Assembly (NCBI RefSeq): GCF_016405145.1
Contig: NZ_JAEKIA010000005.1
Coordinates: 1 to 64,000 of the forward strand
Direction: 5' to 3'
Source of the DNA: Schaalia cardiffensis
GTDB taxonomy: Bacteria; Actinomycetota; Actinomycetes; Actinomycetales; Actinomycetaceae
DNA length: 64,000 nt
The position numbers and the translations under genes are program-made. The notes below the pieces were generated by a model, which ran no database searches, had not been told where the DNA came from, and worked only from the letters and a program-made list of their open reading frames with translations. How positions within the stretch are numbered: the stretch's first letter is position 1; each line of letters starts with the position of its first letter. Shown here one piece after another: positions 35,779 through 45,368 of the stretch.

Positions 35779-37323
35779 ATGACCCTCGCGCAAGCAGCGC
35801 TCGACTCTGTAACGATCGGACGATGGCAGTTCGGTATTACCACCGTCTACCACTTCATCCTCGTCCCGCTGACCATCGGCATGTCGCTGATGGTCGCCCT
35901 CATGCAGACGTTCTGGCACAAGACCGGCAAGGAGCACTGGCTCCAAGCCACCCGTTTCTTCGGCAAGCTTCTCCTCATCACCTTCGCCCTCGGTGTCGCA
36001 ACAGGCATCGTCCAGGAATTCCAGTTCGGCATGAACTGGTCGGAATACTCTCGATACGTCGGCGACATCTTCGGCGCACCGCTCGCCGTTGAAGCCCTCC
36101 TCGCCTTCTTCCTCGAATCGACCTTCCTCGGCCTGTGGATCTTCGGTTGGGGCCGCCTGTCCAAGACCCTCCACCTCGTCTCCATCTGGTGCGTTGCCAT
36201 CGGCACGATGCTCTCCGCCCTGTGGATCCTCGGAGCGAACTCCTGGATGCAGCACCCTGTCGGCGCAACCTTCAACGCTGAAACCGGTCGAGCCGAACTC
36301 GATAAAGCCACAGGCTTCTTCCAGATCGTCGCCAACCCGGTCCTCTTCTGGGAATTCACCCACGTCATCACCTCCGCCTGGCTCATCGCCGGTTCCGTGA
36401 TCGCTGGACTCGCCACCTGGTGGATGATCCGCGCACACCGCTCCGATACCGAGCTTGGCCGTGAGCAAGCCCTCAATGTGTGGCGCCCGATCGCCCGCTT
36501 CGGCTTCGTCGTCGTTCTCGTTGGCGGCCTGGGCGTTACCACCACCGGCCACTTCCAGGGCCAGGAAATCGTTGAACTCCAGCCAATGAAGATGGCCGCA
36601 GCTGAGGGCATCTGCATGGACGCCAAGGGGGCTGCCTTCACTGTCGCACAGTTCGGCTCCTGCCCCCTCGAAGGTGACACCCCCGAGCCCACCAAGTTCG
36701 TCGAAGTTCCCGGAGTTGCGGCCTTCATGTCGCACAACGACTTCAACGCCGAGGTTCAGGGCGTGGCTGACATCCAGAAGCGCATGGTCGACCTTCTCAA
36801 CGCAAACCCCGATTTCACTGCGAAGTACGGCGATGCTGCTCAGTACGACTTCCGTCCCCCCCAGATGGCCTCCTTCTGGAGCTTCCGCCTCATGATCGCC
36901 CTGGGCATGGTCGCTTTCCTCGTTGGCGCTTGGGGCCTGTGGGCAACCCGCAAGGGCGCTGTTTCGGATAACAAGTGGCTCGGACGTCTTGCACTCCTCA
37001 ACATGCCACTGCCCTTCATCGCCGCTTCCTTCGGTTGGATCTTCACAGAAATTGGACGTCAGCCCTGGATCGTCATGCCGAACCTCAAGGGTCTTGAGAA
37101 CGGTGATCCGGTCGGCTCCGTCATGCTGATGACCGACTCCGCCATTTCGCCGAATGTGCCCGCCGCTCAGATGCTGGCGACCCTCATCGGCTTCACCCTC
37201 CTCTACGCGATTCTCGGCGTCATCTGGTTCGTCCTCATGAAGCGCTACGCCCTTGAGGGCATCCATTCATCGAAGAAGACCCACGAGGGCGAGACCGTCG
37301 GCGCTCTGTCCTTCGGCTACTGA
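35779..37323 (+). CDS. cydA: Cytochrome bd ubiquinol oxidase subunit I
   Basis: A 514-residue membrane subunit holding hemes b558, b595 and d. The N-terminal RWQFGITTVYHFILVPLTIG holds the heme His at residue 25; FWEFTHVITSAW gives the b558 His, and EIGRQPWIV is the GRQPW signature. The periplasmic Q-loop is the short type. GGAAGG precedes the ATG. First of cydABDC; it supports respiration at low oxygen, with GlpABC as one possible quinol source. Confidence 0.97.
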   Translation: MTLAQAALDSVTIGRWQFGITTVYHFILVPLTIGMSLMVALMQTFWHKTGKEHWLQATRFFGKLLLITFALGVATGIVQEFQFGMNWSEYSRYVGDIFGAPLAVEALLAFFLESTFLGLWIFGWGRLSKTLHLVSIWCVAIGTMLSALWILGANSWMQHPVGATFNAETGRAELDKATGFFQIVANPVLFWEFTHVITSAWLIAGSVIAGLATWWMIRAHRSDTELGREQALNVWRPIARFGFVVVLVGGLGVTTTGHFQGQEIVELQPMKMAAAEGICMDAKGAAFTVAQFGSCPLEGDTPEPTKFVEVPGVAAFMSHNDFNAEVQGVADIQKRMVDLLNANPDFTAKYGDAAQYDFRPPQMASFWSFRLMIALGMVAFLVGAWGLWATRKGAVSDNKWLGRLALLNMPLPFIAASFGWIFTEIGRQPWIVMPNLKGLENGDPVGSVMLMTDSAISPNVPAAQMLATLIGFTLLYAILGVIWFVLMKRYALEGIHSSKKTHEGETVGALSFGY

Positions 37324-37339
37324 GAACTAGGAGACTGAC

Positions 37340-38461
37340 ATGACACTCTCGATCCTTTGGTTCGTTCTCATTGCTGTCCTGTGGACGGCCTACCTCGTGA
37401 CCGAGGGCTTCGACTTCGGCGTCGGCGCCCTACTCCCCTTCGTCGCGAAAAATGACGAAGAGCGCACCCAAGCCGTGCGCACCATTGGCCCCCACTGGGA
37501 CGGCAATGAGGTGTGGCTCCTCACCGCCGGCGGCGCAACTTTCGCGGCCTTCCCTGAGTGGTATGCCACGATGTTCTCCGGCATGTACCTGCCCCTCTTC
37601 CTCATCCTCTTCGCGCTAATCATCCGCATCTCCGCCCTCGAGTGGCGTTCAAAGATTGCGACCGTCGCTTGGCGCGCCCGCTGGGATATGCTCCATACTT
37701 TCACCGCTTGGCTCGTCCCGATCCTCCTGGGTGTCGCCTTCGCGAACTTCGTTCAGGGCATGAAGATCGAGGTCATGGACGTCAAGTCCGGCGAGATCAT
37801 CGCCCCTAATGCCGTTGCCGATTCTTTGGCGACCGCGACCCACCAGCTCACCGGTGGTTTCTTCTCCCTCCTGACTCCCTTCACGATTCTTGGAGGCCTT
37901 GCGATCCTGCTGGTCTGCCTCGCTCACGGCGCTCAGTTCCTCGCTCTCAAGACCGAGGGCGATGTCCGCGAACGCGCCAACGGGATTGCCGCACCCCTGA
38001 CCGTGATGGCGACCCTCGTTGCCGCAGCCTTCCTCCTGTGGGGCCAGTTCGTCTACACGACGAATATCCTGGCGTGGATTCCGCTCCTTGTGGCAGCCCT
38101 CGCGATCATTGCTTCGGCTGCTTTCTCGCAAAAGGCCATGCGCCGCGAGGGTGTGTCTTTCACTCTTTCGACGCTTGCGATCGCCGGTGCAGTCGCCTGG
38201 GTCTTCGCCTCCATGGCCCCCGCGGTTCAAAAGTCCTCAATCGACCCGGCGTATTCGCTCACCATTGAGCAGGCCTCGTCCTCTGCTTCGACTCTTCAGG
38301 TCATGACGATCGTCGCGCTGTGCTTGGTCCCTGTCGTCCTCGCTTACACGGCGTGGTCCTACTGGACCTTCCGCAAGCGAGTCTCGGTCTCCGATGTTGA
38401 CCACAACACCGGTCTCCTCTTCGACAAGATCCGCCTTGGCGAGAGCTTCCTCGCCGGCTGA
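37340..38461 (+). CDS. cydB: Cytochrome bd ubiquinol oxidase subunit II
   Basis: A 373-residue membrane subunit with eight or nine hydrophobic segments. LVTEGFDFGVGALLPF near the N-terminus and GPHWDGNEVWLLTAGGATFAAFPEWYA are CydB signatures. It follows cydA by 16 bp with GGAG before the ATG. A strong terminator lies 20 bp after its stop, before cydD. Confidence 0.97.
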   Translation: MTLSILWFVLIAVLWTAYLVTEGFDFGVGALLPFVAKNDEERTQAVRTIGPHWDGNEVWLLTAGGATFAAFPEWYATMFSGMYLPLFLILFALIIRISALEWRSKIATVAWRARWDMLHTFTAWLVPILLGVAFANFVQGMKIEVMDVKSGEIIAPNAVADSLATATHQLTGGFFSLLTPFTILGGLAILLVCLAHGAQFLALKTEGDVRERANGIAAPLTVMATLVAAAFLLWGQFVYTTNILAWIPLLVAALAIIASAAFSQKAMRREGVSFTLSTLAIAGAVAWVFASMAPAVQKSSIDPAYSLTIEQASSSASTLQVMTIVALCLVPVVLAYTAWSYWTFRKRVSVSDVDHNTGLLFDKIRLGESFLAG

Positions 38462-38477
38462 TCTGCTTAGTCTTGTG

Positions 38478-38517
38478 GGCGGTCCGTCGCATCAGCGGCG
38501 GGCCGCCTCCATTTTTT
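38478..38517 (+). terminator. Intrinsic terminator between cydB and cydD
   Basis: A 13-bp stem (38478-38490 with 38495-38507, two G-T wobbles) with an ATCA loop, then TTTTTT at 38512-38517. It may reduce cydDC expression relative to cydAB or mark a separate cydDC promoter (CATAAT near 38587 is a weak candidate). Confidence 0.8.
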
Positions 38518-38649
38518 CTTGACTCTTTCCCCTGTTTTCTTCAGCGCTGGCGCCTACTTTCCAGCGTTTTCCCAGCTATTTTCTCGCATAATCAAAGCCT
38601 AGGACTAAAGGCCGGGTTCAACTCGTTTAGGGCCCATGTTTTTGGCACA

Positions 38650-40449
38650 ATGGGCGTCGTGCGCCCATTCGATCCCCGCCTTTTGAAATACGCCCGCAGT
38701 GCGAGGCGGCCGATCCTCCTCACCGCTCTCTTCGGCACTTTGACGGCCCTCGTCGTCATCGCCCAGGTTCTCCTCATCTCCCACTCGGTCTCTCCCGTCA
38801 TCGAAGGACACGCCACTTTAGCCGATGTCCTCTGGCTCATCGCAATCCTTGCGCTGCTCACACTCCTACGCGGCCTCCTCGTCGCAGCCCGTGAGACCGC
38901 CTCCCAGCACGGAGCCGATCACACGATCCGCGATCTGCGCGCAGAAGTACTCAACGCAGCACAGGCACTGGGCCCCAGGTGGCGTGCAATTCACGCTTCA
39001 GAGACCACAACTCTCCTCACCCGTGGTCTTGATGACCTCGGTCCTTACTTCGTCAAGTTCCTCCCTCAGCTCATCCTCACATCGACGGCCACACCACTCG
39101 CCCTCCTCGTCATGGCCCTCCTCGACCCCTGGTCCGCCCTCATTGCCTTCCTCGTGATCCCCCTGATCCCGATCTTCATGATCCTCATCGGGCGTTTCAC
39201 CCAGGATTCCTCAAAAGCGAAGCTCGCCGCCATGGAGCGCCTCAGCGCGCAATTGCTCGACCTCATGGCCGGACTACCGACGCTTCGCGGCCTCGGCCGA
39301 GAAAAGGGGCCGAGGAAGCATCTCGAAGCTCTGGGGAGGGAGAACACTCGCACCACCATGTCGACTCTGCGCGTCGCTTTCCTGTCCGGCGCAGCCCTCG
39401 AATTCCTCGCCACCCTCTCAGTCGCACTTGTCGCCGTTGAAGTGGGGATGCGCCTCGTCGTCGGAGGAATCGACCTGACAAGCGGCCTCGCCGTCATCAT
39501 GCTCGCCCCCGAAGTTTTCGAGCCCCTACGCCAAGTCGGGGCCCAGTTCCATGCCTCCGCGAACGGCGTGACCGCAGCCCAGGCCGCCTTCGATATCATC
39601 GAAGCTCCCCGCCCCAACCAAGCAGAGGGCACGCTTCCCGCTCCAGATCCTCGTCACACCACGATCGAACTCAAAGGAGTGTCCGTCGCAGCGCGCGGCA
39701 CCTGGGCGCCCTACCGCCTCAACGCACGTATTGAGCCTGCTTCCTTCACAGTCCTCGTTGGGCGCTCTGGTTCGGGAAAGACAACGAGCGTCTTGACGAT
39801 CCTCGGACTGCTCAAAGCGACGCGCGGCTCCATCGTCCTCGTCCCCGAAGACGGCCCCGCACTCGATCTTCACGATGTCGACCTTGCGAGCTGGTGGGAG
39901 TCGATCACCTGGGTTCCCCAAGCGCCGACCCTCGTTCCCGGAACAATCCTCGACAACCTTTCACGCTCCGCTATCGACGATTCGCTCATCGATGCCGCGC
40001 GCGCCACCGGTTTCCTCACCGTCGTTGAGTCCCAAACCACAGGCTGGGACACGATGATCGGGGTCGGTGGAGTTGGCCTATCACTCGGGCAACGTCAACG
40101 CCTCGCATTGACTCGCGCTCTCCTCGAAGACGCCCCACTCGTCGTCCTCGACGAACCGACCGCGCACCTCGACGCCGTCAGCGAAGACGAAGTCATCCAC
40201 GCCATTCAAACGCTGCGCGCCCAAGGCAAGACCCTTCTCGTCATCGCACACCGCCGGTCATTAATCTCCATCGCCGATCACGTCATCAACATCGAGGCCG
40301 AAGCCGCAAGCGCTGAAGAACTTGAAAAGTATCCCGAACTGCTCGGAGACACCCTCCCTGAGGAGATCATCGATATTGAGATGCCCGGAGTCCTCGCGGA
40401 CCTCACCACTCATACTTCTTCCACCGATGCAAGGAGGGAGCGCGCATAA
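38650..40449 (+). CDS. cydD: ABC transporter CydD, cytochrome bd assembly
   Basis: 599 residues: a six-helix transmembrane domain fused to an ATPase domain. Walker A GRSGSGKTT, signature LSLGQRQRLAL, Walker B LVVLDEPTAHLD. CydDC is a heterodimeric thiol/heme-related transporter needed for cytochrome bd. ATG 38650 (MGVVRPFDPRLLKYAR) is where the family begins, though its ribosome-binding site is poor; GTG 38659 is possible. The stop overlaps the cydC start by one base (TAATG). Confidence 0.92.
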   Translation: MGVVRPFDPRLLKYARSARRPILLTALFGTLTALVVIAQVLLISHSVSPVIEGHATLADVLWLIAILALLTLLRGLLVAARETASQHGADHTIRDLRAEVLNAAQALGPRWRAIHASETTTLLTRGLDDLGPYFVKFLPQLILTSTATPLALLVMALLDPWSALIAFLVIPLIPIFMILIGRFTQDSSKAKLAAMERLSAQLLDLMAGLPTLRGLGREKGPRKHLEALGRENTRTTMSTLRVAFLSGAALEFLATLSVALVAVEVGMRLVVGGIDLTSGLAVIMLAPEVFEPLRQVGAQFHASANGVTAAQAAFDIIEAPRPNQAEGTLPAPDPRHTTIELKGVSVAARGTWAPYRLNARIEPASFTVLVGRSGSGKTTSVLTILGLLKATRGSIVLVPEDGPALDLHDVDLASWWESITWVPQAPTLVPGTILDNLSRSAIDDSLIDAARATGFLTVVESQTTGWDTMIGVGGVGLSLGQRQRLALTRALLEDAPLVVLDEPTAHLDAVSEDEVIHAIQTLRAQGKTLLVIAHRRSLISIADHVINIEAEAASAEELEKYPELLGDTLPEEIIDIEMPGVLADLTTHTSSTDARRERA

Positions 40450-42209
40450 TGGGGATTACCGTTGAGGAAAGACGCGCACTCACAAGGATCCTTCCCTTGC
40501 TCGAGGTTGATACGAAATCCTTCATCTTCTCCGTTCTCTTGGGTTCGGGAGCACTCGGCGCTGCGATCGCCCTAGGAGCAACCTCCGCCTGGCTCATCGC
40601 CTTCGCCTCCCAGCAGCCACCGGTTCTGTACCTCTCGGTCGCGGCAACGGCCGTTCGACTCTTCGGTGTCTCCCGAGCCGTCTTGCGCTATACACAAAGG
40701 CTCGCCAGTCACCGCGTCGCCCTGAGGGGCATGGACTCATTGCGGCAGAACCTGTACGCGGAACTGTCAAAGCGCCCCGTTGATGCGCTCGCACAGATTC
40801 GCCGAGGAGATCTTCTTGCGCGCACCGGTGCAGATGTCGATGATGTTGGCGATCTCGTCGTCAAGACGATCCTGCCCATCACAGTCACGGGGCTCGTCGG
40901 CCTCGGCACCGTCATTGGCTTGGCCCTGATCTCCCCGGCCTCGGCACTCATCATTGCGCTCTGTCTGCTGATCTCCGGGGTGGGCGCTCCCCTGCTCGCA
41001 ATGAAGGCGGCGCGCATCGTCCAGATCGACACTCTGCACGCACGCTCCGAACTCTCCGCCGAAACTCTGAGCCTCCTCGATGGAGCCTCCGAACTCCAAG
41101 TCTCAGGTCGCCTGCCCCTTTTACGCCGCGCGATCTGCTCGACTGAGGACGAACTCACCGCCGCCTCTCATCGCGCCACCCGGATCTCCGCTCTCGCCGC
41201 CAGCATCGACCGCAGTGCAATGGGAGCCGCAGTCATCGCGGCCCTCCTCATCGGGATCCCCGGCACGACTGGCGGGATCATCGCAGCCGTCATGCTCGCG
41301 GTCCTCGTTCTCACTCCTCTTTCCTCCTTCGAGGGCACCGCCGAACTGGCTCCAGCTGCCGTTCAACTCGTACGCTCCGCGAACGCGGCGCTCCGCATCG
41401 ACGCTCTGCTCGGAGAGGAGGAAGAGACCCCAACCCATCCGGTTCCCACGAGTGACAGCCCACGCCTGGAGGCCTCGGATCTCACAATCGGCTGGCCCGG
41501 CGGCCCTAAGCTCATTGAAGGACTCGATCTCGTCCTTGAAAAGGGGCGTTCAATTGCGATCGTCGGCCCCTCAGGCATTGGGAAAACAACGCTCGCCCTG
41601 ACTCTCGCGGGTCTCCTTCCCGCGCATTCCGGATCGCTTCGCCTCGATGGCACCCCCGTCTGGGGAGCCGATCGTCTCCAACTTGCCGAGGCCATTACCG
41701 TCACCACCGAGGACGCGCATGTCTTCGCTTCCACGGTCCTGGAGAATCTGCGCGTCGCGAACGGGTCCCTTGACCCCGATGAAGCGGTGGCTCTACTCAA
41801 GCGCGTCGGTCTTGAAGACTGGTTGAACGCCCTTCCCCATGGACTCGACACGCTCATCGGATCGGGTGGGAGGACCGTCTCCGGAGGTGAAAGGCGGCGC
41901 CTGCTCATCGCCCGCGCTCTCGCCTCCCCCGCTCCCCTCCTTCTTCTCGACGAGGCCGGAGAGCATCTTGACGGGGAAACGGCCGATGCGCTCGTTGCTG
42001 ATCTTTTGAAGGATCGCTCGCGCGGCGTCCTCGTGATTACCCACCGCCTTTCCGCTCTTGACGCGGCTGATGAAATCCTCCTCATTGGACGCGGCGAGTC
42101 CACGGATGAGGCAGGCAGATGCGCTCGCGTTCTCGATCGCGGCACGCATTCAGAACTTCTCTCCCATTCGGAACAGTACCGTTGGGCTCTTGCCCAAGAG
42201 GAGGAATGA
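40449..42209 (+). CDS. cydC: ABC transporter CydC, cytochrome bd assembly
   Basis: 586 residues, partner of CydD. A transmembrane domain with the GATSAWLIAFASQQPPVLYL start typical of CydC, then an ATPase with GPSGIGKTT, VSGGERRRLLIARAL and LLLLDEAGEHLD. The degenerate Walker B/D-loop (DEAGEHLD rather than DEPT) suggests asymmetry between the two ATP sites. AGGAGG precedes its start. The stop overlaps the start of the downstream kinase gene, so kinase and CydC are coupled. Confidence 0.94.
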   Translation: MGITVEERRALTRILPLLEVDTKSFIFSVLLGSGALGAAIALGATSAWLIAFASQQPPVLYLSVAATAVRLFGVSRAVLRYTQRLASHRVALRGMDSLRQNLYAELSKRPVDALAQIRRGDLLARTGADVDDVGDLVVKTILPITVTGLVGLGTVIGLALISPASALIIALCLLISGVGAPLLAMKAARIVQIDTLHARSELSAETLSLLDGASELQVSGRLPLLRRAICSTEDELTAASHRATRISALAASIDRSAMGAAVIAALLIGIPGTTGGIIAAVMLAVLVLTPLSSFEGTAELAPAAVQLVRSANAALRIDALLGEEEETPTHPVPTSDSPRLEASDLTIGWPGGPKLIEGLDLVLEKGRSIAIVGPSGIGKTTLALTLAGLLPAHSGSLRLDGTPVWGADRLQLAEAITVTTEDAHVFASTVLENLRVANGSLDPDEAVALLKRVGLEDWLNALPHGLDTLIGSGGRTVSGGERRRLLIARALASPAPLLLLDEAGEHLDGETADALVADLLKDRSRGVLVITHRLSALDAADEILLIGRGESTDEAGRCARVLDRGTHSELLSHSEQYRWALAQEEE

Positions 42210-43909
42210 TGTCCGTACGCTCCGACCATGAACTGCTCCAAGCAGCCCTCGATCTGACGAGCAGCCTCGATCTGAAATCTGCTCTCAATACCTTCGTGGC
42301 CCAGGCCTGCCGATTAACCGGCACCCCTTATGGGGCTCTGTGTGTCCTCGACAGCTGGGGCTCAACGAGTATGCTCATCGAGCATCGAGACTTCGAGTAC
42401 GCCCCGAAAGTCCCAAACTCCCTCAAAGCCCAGATCCCAGCGAGTGGGTATCTCAGAATCAACAACCCCGCCGAACTCGAAGAGTTCATCGCCGAGATTC
42501 CGGTGAACACGCACACTAAGAACACCGACTCTGCTGAGCTTGACGAACCCCTCGACCCGCAGATCGAGAGTTTCCTCGGCGTGTCCGTCCTCGTTCATGA
42601 GCAGGTCTACGGTCGTCTCTACTTGATCGGCAAGCCTGGTGGTTTCAAGGACTCCGATGCGGAAATCTTGACTGCCCTTGCGCCCGCGGCTGGGAATGCC
42701 GTCGAGAACGCTCATCTGTATGCCGATGCCCGCCGCACCGAACGCTGGATCTCAGCCTCCCAGTCTTTGACGACAACAATGCTGGAAGGTACCGATGAAG
42801 AAGAGGCGCTCGAACTCATCGCCCGCACTGTGCGCGAGGTATCACGGGCCGACACCGCGATCATCGTTCTTCCTTCTGTTGGTGACACTTGGGCCGCTGA
42901 GATCATCGATGGGTATCTCGCCGATTCGCTTCTCGGTATTGTGTTTCCCTCGGAGGGGCGGGCAATGTCTGTGCTCCGCGAAGGCACCGGCATGATCGTC
43001 GATTCAATGGCTCGCGCACAAACGATGCGTGTCCCTCAACTCTCTGCATTCGGTCCCGCTCTCTATGCGCCTTTGCGTTCACGCGGCAACACTGCGGGAG
43101 TTCTCATTTTGCTGCGCCGAATCGGTACCCCCGAGTTCGATTCCTCCGAGTTAACTCTTGCCGAGTCCTTGGCCTCCCAGGCAGCCCTCGCCCTCGAGCT
43201 CGCTTCGGCGCGTCACGCGGAAGATGTTGCGGCCTTGCTTGACGAGCGCGACAGGATCGGGCGTGACCTGCACGACTTTGCGATCCAGGAGCTTTTTGCA
43301 ACTGGTATGCGCCTCGAGGCAGCCAAGCAGAAGGTCACAGACGGCGATCTCGATAAGGAGTCGATCATCGCGGCGCTTGACCATTCCCTCGCAGGAATTG
43401 ACGGGGCTGTTCGCCAGATCCGCGCGATCGTCCACAATCTTCGCGAGCCCGACCAGTCCGTCGCTCTCGTTGAAAGGATCCGCCGAGAGTCCTCACTGAC
43501 TCGTTCCTTCCTCGGTTTCGCCCCATCCCTGCTCATTACCCTCGATGGCGTGGCTGTCAACGAGGACGAGGCCGCAGAACAGGACATGATCGACCGAATT
43601 GATCAGCTCATCGACCCCGAGCTCGGCGATGATGTTGTGGCGATCGTGCGTGAAGGCTTATCGAATATCGCCCGACACGCGCATGCCACCGCAGGCGCGG
43701 TCACCGTTGATGTCAGAGGACAGGGCGCTGACGGGCAGGTGAGGGTGTCGATCGCGGACGACGGCAGGGGCATCGACCCGAATAGGACACGCAATTCGGG
43801 ACTGGCCAATATGCAAGAACGCGCGCGCCGCCTGGGAGGAAGCTTTGAGCTTGGAAGCGGTATTGGTGGGCTCGGCGCTTCCTTGATTTGGACGGTGCCC
43901 CTGAGCTGA
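42206..43909 (+). CDS. GAF-domain sensor histidine kinase (NarL/DevS-type)
   Basis: A 567-residue soluble kinase. Two GAF domains (about 25-175 and 185-335), then a HisKA_3 dimerisation domain with RIGRDLHD (phospho-acceptor His near 356), and an HATPase with LSNIARHAHA and DDGRGIDPNRTRNSGLANMQERA. The layout matches DevS/DosS-like redox or gas sensors, but heme binding cannot be seen from sequence. It overlaps the cydC stop (ATGA) and so belongs to the cyd operon, arguing for a role in oxygen control. Its partner is probably the regulator at 44507-45157. Confidence 0.88.
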   Translation: MMSVRSDHELLQAALDLTSSLDLKSALNTFVAQACRLTGTPYGALCVLDSWGSTSMLIEHRDFEYAPKVPNSLKAQIPASGYLRINNPAELEEFIAEIPVNTHTKNTDSAELDEPLDPQIESFLGVSVLVHEQVYGRLYLIGKPGGFKDSDAEILTALAPAAGNAVENAHLYADARRTERWISASQSLTTTMLEGTDEEEALELIARTVREVSRADTAIIVLPSVGDTWAAEIIDGYLADSLLGIVFPSEGRAMSVLREGTGMIVDSMARAQTMRVPQLSAFGPALYAPLRSRGNTAGVLILLRRIGTPEFDSSELTLAESLASQAALALELASARHAEDVAALLDERDRIGRDLHDFAIQELFATGMRLEAAKQKVTDGDLDKESIIAALDHSLAGIDGAVRQIRAIVHNLREPDQSVALVERIRRESSLTRSFLGFAPSLLITLDGVAVNEDEAAEQDMIDRIDQLIDPELGDDVVAIVREGLSNIARHAHATAGAVTVDVRGQGADGQVRVSIADDGRGIDPNRTRNSGLANMQERARRLGGSFELGSGIGGLGASLIWTVPLS

Positions 43910-44340
43910 GCACCCTTGACCTGAAGCGGGAGCGCTCTTCGCCATGCAAAGGGCATGCCCGTCCCGCAGGCTTGTGCCGAGCAGGTGGAGGCAAGAGGCC
44001 TGCGTTCCACGCGAAGAGTACGCCTCTCGATTGACAAGGGCAGGCCTCTTGATTGAAGCGAGTTCCTCGCCTCTCATTCGAGGATCCACAAGCGCGAGGC
44101 TCAAGGAACTGGACCTCCGAAGCTCCCATCTCTCATGCGAGGATCCAGGCTTCTCCTGCCCAGCCTTCACTCGTTGTTAATGCTCCCTCATGTGAAGATC
44201 CAGGCCTATGCGCGTGACATGCGAGAATCCAGGCCTATGTGCGTGAAGCGTCCTCCGGCTACTTCGCCCAGATCCTCATTCCCCAGCTGTTCCCCTGCGC
44301 ACTACACGGCCCGGCGTCAGGCAGGAAAGAAGAGACAACT
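43910..44340. repeat. Convergent intergenic region with ATCCAGGCCT-type repeats
   Basis: CTCTCATTCGAGGATCC at 44071 and CTCTCATGCGAGGATCC at 44130 are 59 bp apart. Further copies are CTCATGTGAAGATCCAGGCC near 44187 and ACATGCGAGAATCCAGGCC near 44217. GCCTCT(C/T)GATTGA occurs at 44022 and 44044. No gene is supported. Confidence 0.6.
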
Positions 44341-44345
44341 TTCTC

Positions 44346-44402
44346 GGGCAGTGGAGCACTTCCAGGACAGTGAAGCACTTCCCGGGCAGTGAAGCACCGC
44401 TG
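44346..44402. repeat. Three 19-bp tandem units
   Basis: GGGCAGTGGAGCACTTCCA, GGACAGTGAAGCACTTCCC and GGGCAGTGAAGCACCGCTG lie end to end, 57 bp in all, downstream of the response-regulator gene. Confidence 0.75.
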
Positions 44403-44506
44403 CGCCCAATTCGCTTTCCAAAGCTCAAGGAGCACCGTCGCCCAGATGAGAAGACGGTTCTCTTGGCAAGGGGAAGCGAGCACTTCTTGCGCACGAAGAG
44501 ACGAGT

Positions 44507-45157
44507 TCAGTTCCTCCAGGCGGCGGCGCGCTGACCTGCAACCCAGGCGGCCACCTGCGTGCGGCGCTGCAAGCCCATCTTCGACAAAAGCGAGGTGATG
44601 TGGTTCTTCACGGTCTTCTCCGCAACACCGAGCTTCTCACCAATCTCACGATTCGACAATCCATCGCCGATCAGGTCGAGAACCTTACGCTCCGAAGGAG
44701 TCAGATCCGCAATCGGATCCTCATGGTCGGCGCGTCGGCGGGTCAAGGTCCGCTCATCAAGAAGCACTCGACCTGCTGCGACCGCTTTGATGACGTCTGT
44801 GATCTCAGCTCCGCGCACCGTCTTGAGAACATAAGCACGCGCCCCCTTCTCCAGGGACTCGGCGAGGGCCTCGTCATCGTCGAAAGAGGTGAGAACGATG
44901 GGCAAGATATCGGGGTGGCTTTGTCCCAATGCCGACATGATGTCGATGCCCGTACCATCGGGGAGCTGCAGGTCGACGAGGATAACATCGGGGCGCACGA
45001 GGTCGGCGCGGCGTAGGGCATCTTCAACGGTGCCAGCTTCCGCAACGACTTCAAGGGTGTCGGCGCGATCAACGATTTCAGCGATACCGCGGCGAACGAT
45101 CTCATGATCGTCAACGATCATTACTCGAATCGGGGAGGCAATCTGATTCTCACTCAC
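44507..45157 (-). CDS. NarL/LuxR-type response regulator
   Basis: 216 residues. The receiver domain has the acidic pair VDDHE, phospho-acceptor Asp62 (VILVDLQLPDG), and the conserved Thr and Lys (LTSFDDD, VLKT). The C-terminal LuxR helix-turn-helix reads LTPSERKVLDLIGDGLSNREIGEKLGVAEKTVKNHITSLL. This is the DevR/NarL class that pairs with HisKA_3 kinases. It faces the kinase gene across a 600-bp repeat-rich gap, an unusual convergent arrangement for a pair. Confidence 0.9.
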   Translation of the reverse strand: MSENQIASPIRVMIVDDHEIVRRGIAEIVDRADTLEVVAEAGTVEDALRRADLVRPDVILVDLQLPDGTGIDIMSALGQSHPDILPIVLTSFDDDEALAESLEKGARAYVLKTVRGAEITDVIKAVAAGRVLLDERTLTRRRADHEDPIADLTPSERKVLDLIGDGLSNREIGEKLGVAEKTVKNHITSLLSKMGLQRRTQVAAWVAGQRAAAWRN

Positions 45158-45368
45158 ACGACTATTCTAGCGGGTCCTTGGTCCTTTGGCCCTGGAAGAA
45201 TCCACAAGGATTGTCCTCGTACCCTCACAGTCTGAGAAAAAGAGTCAAAGACGCCCACGAACAAAAGGTGCTGAGGAAAACCTTGAGGCGAGACGCTCAA
45301 GTCAAGAACACGGAGCTCACAGACTCAACGAGCAGCTCAGCTTTCACAAGTCGAGGAAGTCAGTGGAT

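Noticed and set aside
35728-37266. Minus-strand open frame of 512 codons opposite cydA
   Set aside because: cydA is unmistakable; the opposite frame is low-complexity Glu/Asp/Gly sequence.
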